Assembly: GCA_964602845.1 (NCBI GenBank)
Contig: CAZRSW010000009.1
Location: forward strand, 4,154-68,153
DNA length: 64,000 nt
Direction of reading: 5' to 3'
From: CAZRSW01 sp964602845
GTDB lineage: Bacteria; Chloroflexota; Dehalococcoidia; Lucifugimonadales; UBA826
Shown: positions 1 through 8,411 of the stretch, piece by piece
Layout: the number at the start of each line of letters is the position of its first letter
Position numbering within the stretch: the first letter of the stretch is position 1
The notes under the pieces: generated by a model
Seen by the model: the letters and a program-made list of their open reading frames with translations, nothing else
The model's database searches: none
Told to the model about the DNA's origin: nothing
Made by a program: the position numbers and the translations under genes

Positions 1-95
1 NNNNNNNNNNNNNNNNNNNNNNNNNNNNNNNNNNNNNNNNNNNNNNNNNNNNNNNNNNNNNNNNNNNNNNNNNNNNNNNNNNNNNNNNNNNNNNN
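1..95. other. Assembly gap (run of N)
   Basis: Ninety-five undetermined bases at the window edge, probably part of a fixed-length scaffold gap. It truncates the 3' part of the minus-strand GrdB-family gene beside it. Confidence 0.98.
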
Positions 96-631
96 CCTCG
101 CGGTATAAAGCCTTCATCGTAAGCTGCTCCGATGTCAGGCCCTTCTACTAAGCGCTTGGTGAAGTCACTGATGGAAGCAATTATTTGCGGCATGTTCACC
201 GCGTCCGCTCCCGTAGGTAGTATGTAAGCGTCAATAGCATGCTTTGTCACACCGGGATTATCCGGTTCCATTGCTGTGACCGCTGGGATCCCTTCCTCTC
301 CAGCTATCTTGCATGCCAAACCACAGGCGATCCCATACCTCCCTGCGTCGAAGGCGGGGCCGGCAACTAGAACATCTGGCTTTAGATCGGTTAGTGCTGT
401 TCTTAAGCTATGTTCGAGTTCTGAACTGTGCTCGATCGCATAGTTATCCCCACAAATCAAAGTGGCGACAACTTCGTACTCAGGCCCCATTTGAGTCTGG
501 AGTAATCTCCCTGGTCCTACGGGACCTTCAACGAGGGATAGATCAAGGTTAGCCTGGTCTTCACCCCCTTTCCCTCCAAAGAATTGGTTTAAGTAATGAA
601 CGATCTTCTTAGGTTGCCTGATTGAAGCCAT
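96..631 (-). CDS. GrdB-family protein (glycine/sarcosine/betaine reductase component B type), C-terminus missing
   Basis: My own reverse-strand translation gives about 178 open residues from an ATG at 631, preceded by a GAGGAGG ribosome-binding site. The N-terminus (KKIVHYLNQFFGGKGGED, then VEGPVGPGRLL, ICGDNY, VAGPAFDAGRYGIACG and EPDNPGV) follows the order of conserved blocks in GrdB/PrdB-type proteins. In anaerobic Stickland fermenters these are the substrate-binding selenoprotein subunits. The region holding the selenocysteine/cysteine lies further downstream and falls in the gap, so catalytic type cannot be told. The gene is divergent from an ABC substrate-binding protein. Homologues in aerobic marine bacteria have no settled role, so I name only the family. 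Confidence 0.82.
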
Positions 632-1001
632 TTTTTCCTCCTCTGTGGATATCCTACTCCGGCAAACGAGTTCACATATAGTAAACACATGTTACACGTC
701 AGGTAGAGCATTACCTTAAAGCAATACGCCTGAACCCGTTTGTATTCTATACAGTAGCCTTAATTTTTTCCATAAGTTGACGGTCCTCAGGGTGTGGAAT
801 TGTAAAATAAAATGTATAATGGGGCTTCATTAACTTGTATTGTTGATGGAAATAGCTTATAACGTTCTGTAAGATCGTGTTTAAAATGATGGGAGCTTCA
901 GGCTCCTTAGGTTAGTAATGATGGGCTTTCTAGTTCGATTAGGATAGAGAAGGGCTTATCAAAGTTTTGGCGGATGACCTTATTTAGGAGGTATAGTTTT
1001 T
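632..1001. other. Divergent intergenic region (370 bases)
   Basis: A non-coding stretch between the minus-strand GrdB-family gene and the plus-strand solute-binding protein. It holds the ribosome-binding site of each gene at its ends, a possible plus-strand promoter at 835-863, and a small GGAGC/GCTCC hairpin near 891-906. No ORF or RNA family was recognised. Confidence 0.6.
835..863 (+). promoter_or_regulatory. Candidate sigma70 promoter of the first ABC transporter
   Basis: TTGTAT (835-840) and TATAAC (858-863) are separated by 17 bases and would give a leader of roughly 130 nt before the ATG at 1002. The -35 box is weak, so this is only the best candidate in the region. The start codon has a good AGGAGG site. 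Confidence 0.35.
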
Positions 1002-2888
1002 ATGACTAAAAGATTGTTGAGTTGTGTGTTCATACTCGGGATGGTTGGAGCTTTAGCGATAGCCGCTGCTTGCTCCAGTAGTACGACCAGCCAGAGTATA
1101 AAACAACAGTCGCCACGGGCTGCTGCCCCGGCGAAAGCTGCCGCGAGCGGCGGCGGGATTGTTGCTAGACCGAAATCACCTGCACCGGCTGCACCGGCTG
1201 CGGCGGCGGTTGCGGCCCATGCGTCTGCTCCTACAAGTCCGGTTCAAGAAGCAACTAGGCCGGCAAGAAGTGCACCAGCACCTACTACGTCTTCAAGTAG
1301 TGGCCCAGAGGGAACTTTAAGAGTTGCTGCGACAAGTGTATCGTTCCCGGGTACTGTACCGAGTAAATTATCCTGTACTAGCCAGGGAGTGCTCGGCAAC
1401 TATGGAGTCTACGAGACGCCCAAGTATTGGGCCACGGATTCTGCGGTTATAGAGCCAAACTTGGCGACTGGATGGTCCTACAACGGTGATGCTACGGTGT
1501 TAACGTTCAACCTGAAAGAAGGGGTTCAGTTCCATGGTGGTTGGGGAGAAATGACATCTGCGGACTGGAAATTCTCGCATGACGACATGGTGGCTGATGG
1601 CTCCATCCACTCGAACATATTTATTTCTAAAGCTAGGGTTCAAGAAGTAAAAACACCCGATGCTTACACTGCGGAATTCCATCTTGATAAGCCGAACATA
1701 TTCTTCATCAGTGCCCAGTTCAACGGGCCTGGCGGTTGCGGATCGTTTGATATCGTAAGCAAGAATAGGGTCGATACTTTGGGAGCTGAGGAGGCTCACT
1801 TAGATCTCACGGGTGGCACTGGTCCATACAAGATCAACAGCTGGAGTTCAGGTGACATAATCTCTGTGGAGGCGGTACCAAACCATCACAGAAGAACCTC
1901 GGCTTTTGCCGTGGTTGAGGGTGTAGAGATCAAGGAGACAGCCACTGCCCTTGCCGCACTCAGGACTGGTGAAGTGGATATTGCGAACATACCGGCACCT
2001 CAGGCGGATCGAATGACCAAGGCTGGTCTGGATGTCCGTAAGTTGAATGGTGGTGGCTATCAGAGACTTTATCCGCAAGGTAAGTTCTGCATGAAGGAAA
2101 CAGTCGACGGCGTAACCGTTGATCCATACCCAAGACCGGGATATGACCCGTCAAAACCGTGGGTCGGTGACTGCGATGATCCTGCTCAGCAGGAAAACGC
2201 TCGTAAAGTCCGATGGGCCGTGTCCATGTCGATTGATAGACAGGCGATCGTAGACAATATATTGGGCGGCTATGGCCGACCAGCTGGACCAGCGGAGATG
2301 CTAGGGGTTACCTATGAGAAGTATTTCCAGGATAAGTGGTCGGTGCCGTATGATCCTGAAAAGGCGAAGCAATACATTAAGGAAGCTGGGTATCCGAATG
2401 GGTTTGACGCTCTGATTCGAGTCACGACAGGTTCTCATCCGCTAGAGATTGAAGTCGGCGAGGCCGTTGGTGAGTACATGAAGGCTGTTGGGATCAACCC
2501 CACGATAGAGGTTTTAACGTATGGTGGTAATAGGCCATCCGTTGTGGCTAGAATCAGGAGTGACTGGTGGATGCGGAGCTCCGGTCCGGGTCTTGGACTT
2601 AATCCTGAGATAGCGATGTTACGACGGAATCCAGTTGGAGCATTCAACCCAGGTTTTGAAGTTGAAGAGCCTTTGCAGATAATTAAGAAGATTGATGCTT
2701 GCACAACTCAGGACTGTATGGACAAGCTTCGAGAGGAACAATGGGACTGGTGGCATGACTCCCAGCAAATTGTTGGAGTTGTAGAGCTGTTCGGTCTGAT
2801 GGCAGTGAATCCTGAGGTGGTTGGAACTTGGAATATGCCGATAGGGTCACCAGGTCTCAGCTCGTTCGAATATATAGAGAAGCCATAA
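1002..2888 (+). CDS. ABC transporter substrate-binding lipoprotein (peptide/nickel family, SBP_bac_5)
   Basis: A 628-residue exported lipoprotein. The N-terminus has two basic residues, a hydrophobic core and a lipobox-type A-A-A-C with Cys24 as the expected lipidated residue. Residues about 38-105 are an Ala/Pro/Ser-rich tether. After it comes a family-5 extracellular solute-binding fold, with landmarks such as LATGWSYN, FNLKEGVQFHGG, GTGPYKI and the late block KAKQYIKEAGYPNGF. The family delivers oligopeptides, opines, nickel or sugar derivatives to DppB/DppC-type permeases, which follow directly. A clear AGGAGG site precedes the ATG. No ATPase gene lies nearby. The substrate cannot be predicted. 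Confidence 0.93.
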   Translation: MTKRLLSCVFILGMVGALAIAAACSSSTTSQSIKQQSPRAAAPAKAAASGGGIVARPKSPAPAAPAAAAVAAHASAPTSPVQEATRPARSAPAPTTSSSSGPEGTLRVAATSVSFPGTVPSKLSCTSQGVLGNYGVYETPKYWATDSAVIEPNLATGWSYNGDATVLTFNLKEGVQFHGGWGEMTSADWKFSHDDMVADGSIHSNIFISKARVQEVKTPDAYTAEFHLDKPNIFFISAQFNGPGGCGSFDIVSKNRVDTLGAEEAHLDLTGGTGPYKINSWSSGDIISVEAVPNHHRRTSAFAVVEGVEIKETATALAALRTGEVDIANIPAPQADRMTKAGLDVRKLNGGGYQRLYPQGKFCMKETVDGVTVDPYPRPGYDPSKPWVGDCDDPAQQENARKVRWAVSMSIDRQAIVDNILGGYGRPAGPAEMLGVTYEKYFQDKWSVPYDPEKAKQYIKEAGYPNGFDALIRVTTGSHPLEIEVGEAVGEYMKAVGINPTIEVLTYGGNRPSVVARIRSDWWMRSSGPGLGLNPEIAMLRRNPVGAFNPGFEVEEPLQIIKKIDACTTQDCMDKLREEQWDWWHDSQQIVGVVELFGLMAVNPEVVGTWNMPIGSPGLSSFEYIEKP

Positions 2889-2921
2889 ACCGGAAGCGAC
2901 TAGCTTCTAGTACGAAAAGAT

Positions 2922-2977
2922 AGCACCCTAAGGTGCTGAAAATGGGGGGAGGTTGCCGCTGATCAAGTGGCAACCTC
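2922..2977 (+). terminator. Double hairpin between the binding protein and permease genes
   Basis: Two adjacent perfect inverted repeats follow the stop codon. The first is AGCACC-CTAA-GGTGCT (2922-2937). The second is GAGGTTGCC/GGCAACCTC (2949-2957 with 2969-2977) and has an 11-base loop. The T tract after the second is weak (TTCTTTG). This may be a leaky terminator or an RNA-stabilising element keeping the binding-protein mRNA in excess of the permeases. Confidence 0.6.
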
Positions 2978-3042
2978 TTCTTTGGGTTTGTGGTATCTTT
3001 CTGTATAACTCGGGTCGGATAATATGTGGAAACAATCGTCAT

Positions 3043-3960
3043 ATGTACAGATTCTTAATTAGAAGATTCGTGGCTGCGATCATCACCTTGCTTGTGGTGA
3101 CGTTGTTGGTATTTATACTGTCCCGTGCTCAGGGGGATCCTCGGACTATCATGATGTCCGATGATACAACGCAAGAAGAGTATGACGCCTGGGGAGTAGA
3201 GTTCGGTCTTGACAAACCTTTGGCGGTTCAATACGGGATATATTTAGGTAAATTACTAAGAGGAGATTTTGGCAAATCAGTACTCCAAAGAGCAGAGGTA
3301 ATTGAATTGATTTGGAGTCGCCTCCCTAATAGTGCTCAATTGGCCGCATTGGCGTTAATATTTTCCATAGGTGTTGGTGTGCCTCTGGGCATAGTCGCTG
3401 CGTTGGATCGAGGTGGAATGTGGGACTATTTGTCGAGGGGTTTTGCAGTGATCGGACATTCTGCACCTTCTTTTTGGACGGGGCTAGTGTTTATCTACAT
3501 ATTTGCGGTAATGTTGGGTTGGTTGCCGACTTCTAGAAAGAGTGGTTTGGACAGTATGATCCTTCCTGCTGTCACATTGGGTTGGTCAGCGGCCGGAGGT
3601 CAGCTTCGCTTGGTGAGATCCTCCATGCTGGAGGTTATGGATACTGAATATGTGAAATTAGCTAGGGCTAAAGGTTTATCTCAAACCGCAGTGATATGGA
3701 AGCATGCGTTTAAAAACGCTCTGATAGCACCTTTAACCTATGCGGGTTTGACTTTCGCAGGCCTGATAACTGGTACAATCGTTGTGGAAACGGTGTTTGC
3801 TTGGCCTGGGTTGGGTCTTCTCGCGATATGGTCTGTGAACAATTCTGATTATCCTATTCTTCAGGGAGTTATCTTGATTGTTACAGCGGTTTATGTTTTT
3901 ACATCGTTAGCTGTTGATCTTTTGTATGCGGTAATAGACCCCCGGATCCGGTACTCTTAG
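3043..3960 (+). CDS. ABC transporter permease, DppB/OppB type
   Basis: An inner-membrane permease of about 305 residues with a single N-terminal helix (FLIRRFVAAIITLLVVTLLV), a periplasmic segment with GDPRTIM, then five more hydrophobic segments. The EAA-type cytoplasmic loop (EYVKLARAKGLSQ) contacts the ATPase. I start at the ATG at 3043, because this is where family members begin; the upstream in-frame extension to 2953 lies inside the intercistronic hairpin. It pairs with the next gene to form the DppBC-type channel fed by the upstream binding protein. Confidence 0.92.
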   Translation: MYRFLIRRFVAAIITLLVVTLLVFILSRAQGDPRTIMMSDDTTQEEYDAWGVEFGLDKPLAVQYGIYLGKLLRGDFGKSVLQRAEVIELIWSRLPNSAQLAALALIFSIGVGVPLGIVAALDRGGMWDYLSRGFAVIGHSAPSFWTGLVFIYIFAVMLGWLPTSRKSGLDSMILPAVTLGWSAAGGQLRLVRSSMLEVMDTEYVKLARAKGLSQTAVIWKHAFKNALIAPLTYAGLTFAGLITGTIVVETVFAWPGLGLLAIWSVNNSDYPILQGVILIVTAVYVFTSLAVDLLYAVIDPRIRYS

Positions 3961-4013
3961 CAACATATGTATCTATAGGGAAATAAAATGATGATTAACA
4001 CGGGCCGATACTA

Positions 4014-4844
4014 ATGTCTTCATTGAGAAGGTGGCCTATTTCGTCGATAATAATACTGGGCATTCTGGTTTTTATGGGTGTTTTTGCTCCTATAATCGCA
4101 CCATATGGCGCTTCCGATATGGTTTTAGAGAATCGCCATGTACCCCCTGTATTTTTTGGGGGTAGTTGGGATCATATACTGGGAACAGATCCTCTCGGTA
4201 GGGATATACTGAGTAGGTTGATATACGGTGCCAGGATTTCGTTATTTGTCTCTGCTGTGGCTTTAATATCCGGCGGGGTTATTGGCACAGTCATCGGTCT
4301 TGTGTCCGGTTACGCAGGGGGTACAACGGATGAAATATTGATGAGGATAGTGGACATTAAATATTCTCTACCGCTGATATTAATAGCCCTCGCACTCGCC
4401 TTAATTCTGGGCCCCAGCCTTGAGTTGCTTCTTGGATTACTGGCATTCCTGATTTGGGGTGGGTTTGCTAGGCAAGTACGTGGTGAGGTTCTGTTGCTAA
4501 AGGAATTGGATTACGTGGCTATGGCCAAAGTTTCAGGGGCTTCAACATTCAGGATCCTTTATAGGCACATATTTCCTGGGGTACTTAACACAGTTGTAGT
4601 GGTAGCGACTCTTCAGGTTGGTTCGGTGATATTGGCTGAAGCTTCATTGAGTTTTCTCGGAGCTGGAGTGCCGCCTCCTACTCCCACTTGGGGGGCTATG
4701 GTTTCGGCGGGAAGATTATATCTAGACATTGCCTGGTGGGATGCTTTAATACCTGGAGTGGCAATATTGTTGACAGTTCTGGCGTTTACGCTTTTGGGTG
4801 ACTGGCTCCGGGACCGAGTGGACCCGAGACTTAGACAAATTTGA
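4014..4844 (+). CDS. ABC transporter permease, DppC/OppC type
   Basis: A 276-residue permease with an N-terminal helix, the family block GTDPLGRDILSRLIYGAR after the first periplasmic segment, and an EAA loop (DYVAMAKVSGAST) near residue 165. It ends in DWLRDRVDPRLRQ, typical for this subfamily. It lies 53 bases after the DppB gene with no obvious ribosome-binding site. No DppD/DppF ATPase follows; the next gene converges on it. The transporter must borrow ATPases encoded elsewhere. Confidence 0.92.
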   Translation: MSSLRRWPISSIIILGILVFMGVFAPIIAPYGASDMVLENRHVPPVFFGGSWDHILGTDPLGRDILSRLIYGARISLFVSAVALISGGVIGTVIGLVSGYAGGTTDEILMRIVDIKYSLPLILIALALALILGPSLELLLGLLAFLIWGGFARQVRGEVLLLKELDYVAMAKVSGASTFRILYRHIFPGVLNTVVVVATLQVGSVILAEASLSFLGAGVPPPTPTWGAMVSAGRLYLDIAWWDALIPGVAILLTVLAFTLLGDWLRDRVDPRLRQI

Positions 4845-4917
4845 GCTAGTCTTGTAAATATTTATTCTTGATTAGGCGATCGCTTTCTTAATTGGAGTGG
4901 GTTCGCTGAAAATGAGA

Positions 4918-5925
4918 TCATTTGTTTATTTGCACGGATCGATTGGTCAACTTCGAAATAGTAACATCCGTCCTTTTATTATCAACAGGAATACCTTCAA
5001 TATCTATGTAGTACAACTTGGAAAATGTGTGTAATGGGCTCAGATCTCTCAAGTGGTTGAATGCTAGTCCTAGCCATGTCAATTTTTGAAGTCTTACCAA
5101 AGGAGTAATATCTGTGATTTTATTGTGGCTTAGGTCGAGATTGCTGAGTTCAGCCAAAGAGGTTAGAGGATTTAAGTCAGTAATTCTATTATGACCAAGT
5201 CTTAACCAAACAATGTTTTGAAGTAGCGATAAAGTTTTTAGATCATCTATATCGTTTTCTTCAAGTTCCAAGTTTACTAAATGGGGAGATTCTGCAATTA
5301 TCCCGATATCAGATATTAGGTTATTGTTTAGGTTTAGTGATATTAGGGCTTTTGGAATTGTAAATTGATCAAGATTTCTAAGCCGTGCTTTAGTTATTCT
5401 TAATTCGTTCAACTTCTGGGGCAATTCAATGTGGCCCTTTTTGGGGAACGTAGGGCGATTTAGGTCAAAGACTTTAAGATTTGGTAAGGTGGCTATTGAT
5501 TGAATATTTCGAATCACTACGCTACCTAGGGCCAGCCGTCTGAGTTCCAATAAGCCGCCCAACGGTTCTATGTCTTGCTCTCCCACTGATTTCAGTTGCA
5601 GATCTGTCAACTTTGTTAGCGAAGATAGCGATTTGGGTGTGATAGATTTATTTAACCTAATGGTTAAGTGCCGTAAATGATCTAAAGTGAGGAGTGGGTC
5701 TAAAGTTGATAAGTTATGATGAGAGATAGATAGGGTGCTCAAATTTGTCGCTTCCTCAAGGCCATTCAAGCTGCTGATCTTCTGATTATTTAAACTCAGA
5801 TGCCGTATTGTTTTTAAGTCAGCGGTAGTAAGTGGGTCATTTTGAAGCTGGAGCGCTTTTCTTATTTCCGACTCCAGGTGGTGGTCTGAAAATATCATAT
5901 CTCCGTTTCTTTTATTATCGAACAT
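4918..5925 (-). CDS. Leucine-rich repeat protein (internalin-like repeats)
   Basis: A 335-residue protein that opens with FSDHHLESEIRKAL, a short cap common before bacterial LRRs. About ten repeats of 21-23 residues follow, with the pattern LxxLxLxxNxIxDIxxL; LDLSHNKITDITPL is a clear example. Such solenoids bind proteins. No signal peptide, membrane segment or C-terminal anchor is visible, so it is predicted to be cytosolic, unlike secreted internalins. It stands alone, convergent with the upstream ABC permease. No partner or function can be named. Confidence 0.85.
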   Translation of the reverse strand: MFDNKRNGDMIFSDHHLESEIRKALQLQNDPLTTADLKTIRHLSLNNQKISSLNGLEEATNLSTLSISHHNLSTLDPLLTLDHLRHLTIRLNKSITPKSLSSLTKLTDLQLKSVGEQDIEPLGGLLELRRLALGSVVIRNIQSIATLPNLKVFDLNRPTFPKKGHIELPQKLNELRITKARLRNLDQFTIPKALISLNLNNNLISDIGIIAESPHLVNLELEENDIDDLKTLSLLQNIVWLRLGHNRITDLNPLTSLAELSNLDLSHNKITDITPLVRLQKLTWLGLAFNHLRDLSPLHTFSKLYYIDIEGIPVDNKRTDVTISKLTNRSVQINK

Positions 5926-6030
5926 TGTTATGTAATCGGGCGAAATATTTCAAGATGCAAACTCCGATAGGAGACGAGCGGGCTCTGTATTTCCTGGACG
6001 ATTGGTACCCACGGAAGGTTCTACACGAGT

Positions 6031-6504
6031 CTAGCATTTCTCTTCCTGCCGGGTGGTTGTGTCAGTGGTTAGAAATCCCACCATCCTTTCCGGCTTCCAG
6101 ATGATCCCTGCAAGGTCAAGACCATCGATATCTGAAAGATATTTATGGGTCGCAAGATCCGACTCGAAGTATCTTCTACTTAATTGCCAGTGTAGCCTGT
6201 CGAAGTCTTCATCAGTTGGTTCTAAAAACCTAGGGTTACCGTATGCACTTAGAGTACGTTCGTCGTCGTTGTTGTGGACGCATATTCCGATGGATGAACC
6301 GCGAGTAAGATTGCGCCATTTGACACTCCGCTTCTCTATAACGTGAAAAAAATCCCCCTCGGTATAGAGGTACCAGACTGAGGTCACATGAGGTTTCCCT
6401 TTACGGTCAACAGTTGAAAATGCGGCCAAGTATGGCCTTGCCAAGAAGATGTTAGTTTCTTCATCATTCATTCTTACCATCTGTTTACAACCTGCCAGGA
6501 TCAT
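6031..6504 (-). CDS. Pyridoxamine 5'-phosphate oxidase-fold (PPOX) flavin/F420-binding protein
   Basis: A 157-residue split-barrel protein. The block FLARPYLAAFSTVDRKGKPHVTSV and the following VWYLYTEGDFF strand match the start of PPOX-family proteins. The segment RSVKWRNLTRGSSIGICV is the usual phosphate-binding region. Members bind FMN, F420 or haem and act as oxidoreductases or unknown binders; cofactor use cannot be decided here. The start is uncertain, since ATGs at 6480 and 6471 fit the family better than the ATG at 6504. Confidence 0.8.
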   Translation of the reverse strand: MILAGCKQMVRMNDEETNIFLARPYLAAFSTVDRKGKPHVTSVWYLYTEGDFFHVIEKRSVKWRNLTRGSSIGICVHNNDDERTLSAYGNPRFLEPTDEDFDRLHWQLSRRYFESDLATHKYLSDIDGLDLAGIIWKPERMVGFLTTDTTTRQEEKC

Positions 6505-6667
6505 AACCGTAATGTAAAATACATTCTATAAGATTTCAGGAGTAATATTCTTTACAGATAGAACCATTTTCCTGGAAATGTATTTGGGAGGTCTATTTTG
6601 ACCAAGAAGGAATCTCATACCTTGCCTATTTGGAGTCAGCATTATTCTCTTAAACTGGTGTTTTGAT

Positions 6668-7852
6668 ATGGTAGAGCGTGAGTATCCATTCGAAATACAT
6701 CCGGTTAATGACGGTCCGTCCATTGTTGATTTGTCTCGTGTTTTTGCAAACCTGGTTGGTACAACTAAATCCTTGGTGATGACGAAAAACGCTGATCTTA
6801 TGGCCTCAATGATCGGGGAGTATAGAAATACTGTTTTTGTCTTAGCGGATGGATTGGGTTGCCATTTTGTTGATCAATTAGATGAGGGATCTTTTCTGTT
6901 GGATAAAATGGTTACGAGAATCAACACAGTTTTTCCTTCAACGACGGCATCGGCTTTGACTACGTTTGCGACTGGCTTATGGCCTTCCGAACATGCTATT
7001 ACTGGGTGGTGGGTTTATCTTCCATTGATAAAAGAACCTGTCACTGTGTTGACAGGAGAGCGGAAGAGGGATAGCAAAGATTTAACGGAACTGGGCATTG
7101 AAAGTAAGGACTTATATACTGAAGAATCAATTCTAGCTTCTTCTAAGACACGTGTGGTAGGCATCGTTCCTAGGAATTTGGCGGCGAGTGTTTTTACGAG
7201 ATACACTTTGGGGAATGGGAAAGTTGTTTACTATGATTCAATTCAGGAAGCTTTTGAAATCGCTGTGGCTGCTAGCAAAACATCTAGTAAAACAGGAAGT
7301 TTTGTGTATCTATACATACCTGATGTTGACGCGGCTGCTCATGCCACGGGAATCCATAGTGAGCAGACTCTAAATGCGGTAACCCAGTTAAATAGTTTGT
7401 GTGAACAGATGAGCGGCAATATAGATGTGGATACTCGAGTTGTTATTAGTGCGGATCATGGACACCTTGAGGCGCCTGAAAGTGGAAAAGTGAGGATAGA
7501 TCCAGGAAATGGGTTTGATGAACTCTTGTTATCGGAGCCTTCTGGGGACGCTAGAGTGCTGTATTTTCGACCTAAACCAGCTTGTGGAGATCGGCTCAAA
7601 ACTTTTCTGTGTGAGATACTTGGAGTCAACTTTGCTGTAATTGACTTGAATGAATTTCTTGAATTGGGAGTCCTGGGCCCTAACGTCAGTACCATTTGCT
7701 TGGATAGGTTAGGGGACGTTATAGCGATCTCTAAGGGTGCATTCGCATTGGAATATGGTATCTATGACAATGGTATGTCAATGATGGATCTTAAGTCGGT
7801 GCACTCTGGTCTTAGTCGACAAGAGATGGAGGTTCCGCTGATAGTATTCTGA
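6668..7852 (+). CDS. Alkaline phosphatase superfamily hydrolase (phosphodiesterase/nucleotide pyrophosphatase type)
   Basis: A 394-residue metal-dependent hydrolase. The visible superfamily ligands are LADGLG (first metal Asp), VFPSTTASA with the nucleophile Thr, PDVDAAAHATG (Asp and His of site two), SADHGHLEA (Asp-His pair) and a final His in SVHSGLSR. This is the arrangement of type I phosphodiesterase/NPP enzymes, which cleave phosphodiesters or phosphomonoesters. No signal peptide is seen, so cytoplasmic action is likely. The substrate is unknown. It is a single gene followed by a weak hairpin. Confidence 0.88.
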   Translation: MVEREYPFEIHPVNDGPSIVDLSRVFANLVGTTKSLVMTKNADLMASMIGEYRNTVFVLADGLGCHFVDQLDEGSFLLDKMVTRINTVFPSTTASALTTFATGLWPSEHAITGWWVYLPLIKEPVTVLTGERKRDSKDLTELGIESKDLYTEESILASSKTRVVGIVPRNLAASVFTRYTLGNGKVVYYDSIQEAFEIAVAASKTSSKTGSFVYLYIPDVDAAAHATGIHSEQTLNAVTQLNSLCEQMSGNIDVDTRVVISADHGHLEAPESGKVRIDPGNGFDELLLSEPSGDARVLYFRPKPACGDRLKTFLCEILGVNFAVIDLNEFLELGVLGPNVSTICLDRLGDVIAISKGAFALEYGIYDNGMSMMDLKSVHSGLSRQEMEVPLIVF

Positions 7853-7856
7853 AAGA

Positions 7857-7887
7857 GTGTCAAGTTCTAGCGTTAATAAATTGACAC
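7857..7887 (+). terminator. Possible terminator hairpin
   Basis: A perfect 7-bp stem GTGTCAA/TTGACAC with a 17-base AT-rich loop just after the hydrolase stop. The loop is long and the T tract modest, so confidence is low. The right arm also contains TTGACA, which could serve as a -35 box toward the tRNA. Confidence 0.3.
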
Positions 7888-7971
7888 CTATTTAGGTTTG
7901 TTATACCTCCATGCTATGACGGTATATAATCTCGTAGTGATATGTCTATTGAAAGTAGACTGTTAGTTGAT

Positions 7972-8053
7972 GGGGAAGTGTCGGAATTGGTAGACGAGCA
8001 TGACTTAGGATCATGTGCCGCAAGGCGTGGGAGTTCGAGTCTCCCCTTCCCCA
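7972..8053 (+). tRNA. tRNA-Leu (anticodon UAG)
   Basis: An 82-nt tRNA with acceptor stem GGGGAAG/CTTCCCC and a D-arm containing GGAATTGGTAGACGAG. The anticodon stem CATGA/TCATG carries loop CTTAGGA (anticodon TAG). There is a long variable arm, as expected for Leu, and a T-arm GGGAG-TTCGAGT-CTCCC. The discriminator is A and CCA is not encoded. Confidence 0.95.
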
Positions 8054-8103
8054 GAGTACAGTTAATTCGTTGACATGATTTCGGGTGTAATCTACCATTA
8101 CGC

Positions 8104-8377
8104 CGGGTCGTGCTAGGTGGGGAGTTAGCGGTGCCCTGTACTCGCAAGCCGCTTTAGCGAGACTGAATTCCTTTTTTGAGGATTGTCTAGATAGACCTCT
8201 ACCAGTGTAGCGTGGCGTCGAAAGTTTGGCCCTGTGCGGCAGGAGACTATGAACCCCGTCAGATTCGGAAGAAAGCAGCGGTAAATGGTTGTCCCTGGGT
8301 GTTGTAGGTTTACCTAACTTGAGTTGGGCTTGTCTGGAAATGTAGGTCTAGCGGTTCGATAATTGGTGCGCGGCCCG
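8104..8377 (+). ncRNA. ffs: Signal recognition particle RNA, long (Alu-containing) form
   Basis: About 274 nt. The 5' part (GTGCTAGGTGGGGAGTTAGC, then GGTGCCCTGTACTCGC) matches the Alu domain of Bacillus-type SRP RNA. The apical S domain has GAACCCCGTCAG, then CGGAAGAAAGCAGCGG, the Ffh-binding helix 8. The ends pair: CGGGTCGTGC (8104-8113) with GCGCGGCCCG (8368-8377), 10 bp with three G-U pairs, which sets the boundaries. The RNA scaffolds Ffh for co-translational membrane targeting. It ends 34 bases before rsmA. Confidence 0.93.
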
Positions 8378-8411
8378 TAGGATTCGTTGTTCTTTTGGTG
8401 GACTTCAAGAC

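Noticed and set aside
4876..4883. GCGATCGC palindrome, as in the HIP1 repeat
   Set aside because: I noticed a single copy only, so there is no sign of an iterated element.
7925..7930. TATAAT upstream of tRNA-Leu as a promoter
   Set aside because: No acceptable -35 box at 16-18 bases; the TTGACA at 7881 is too far away, so I did not list it.
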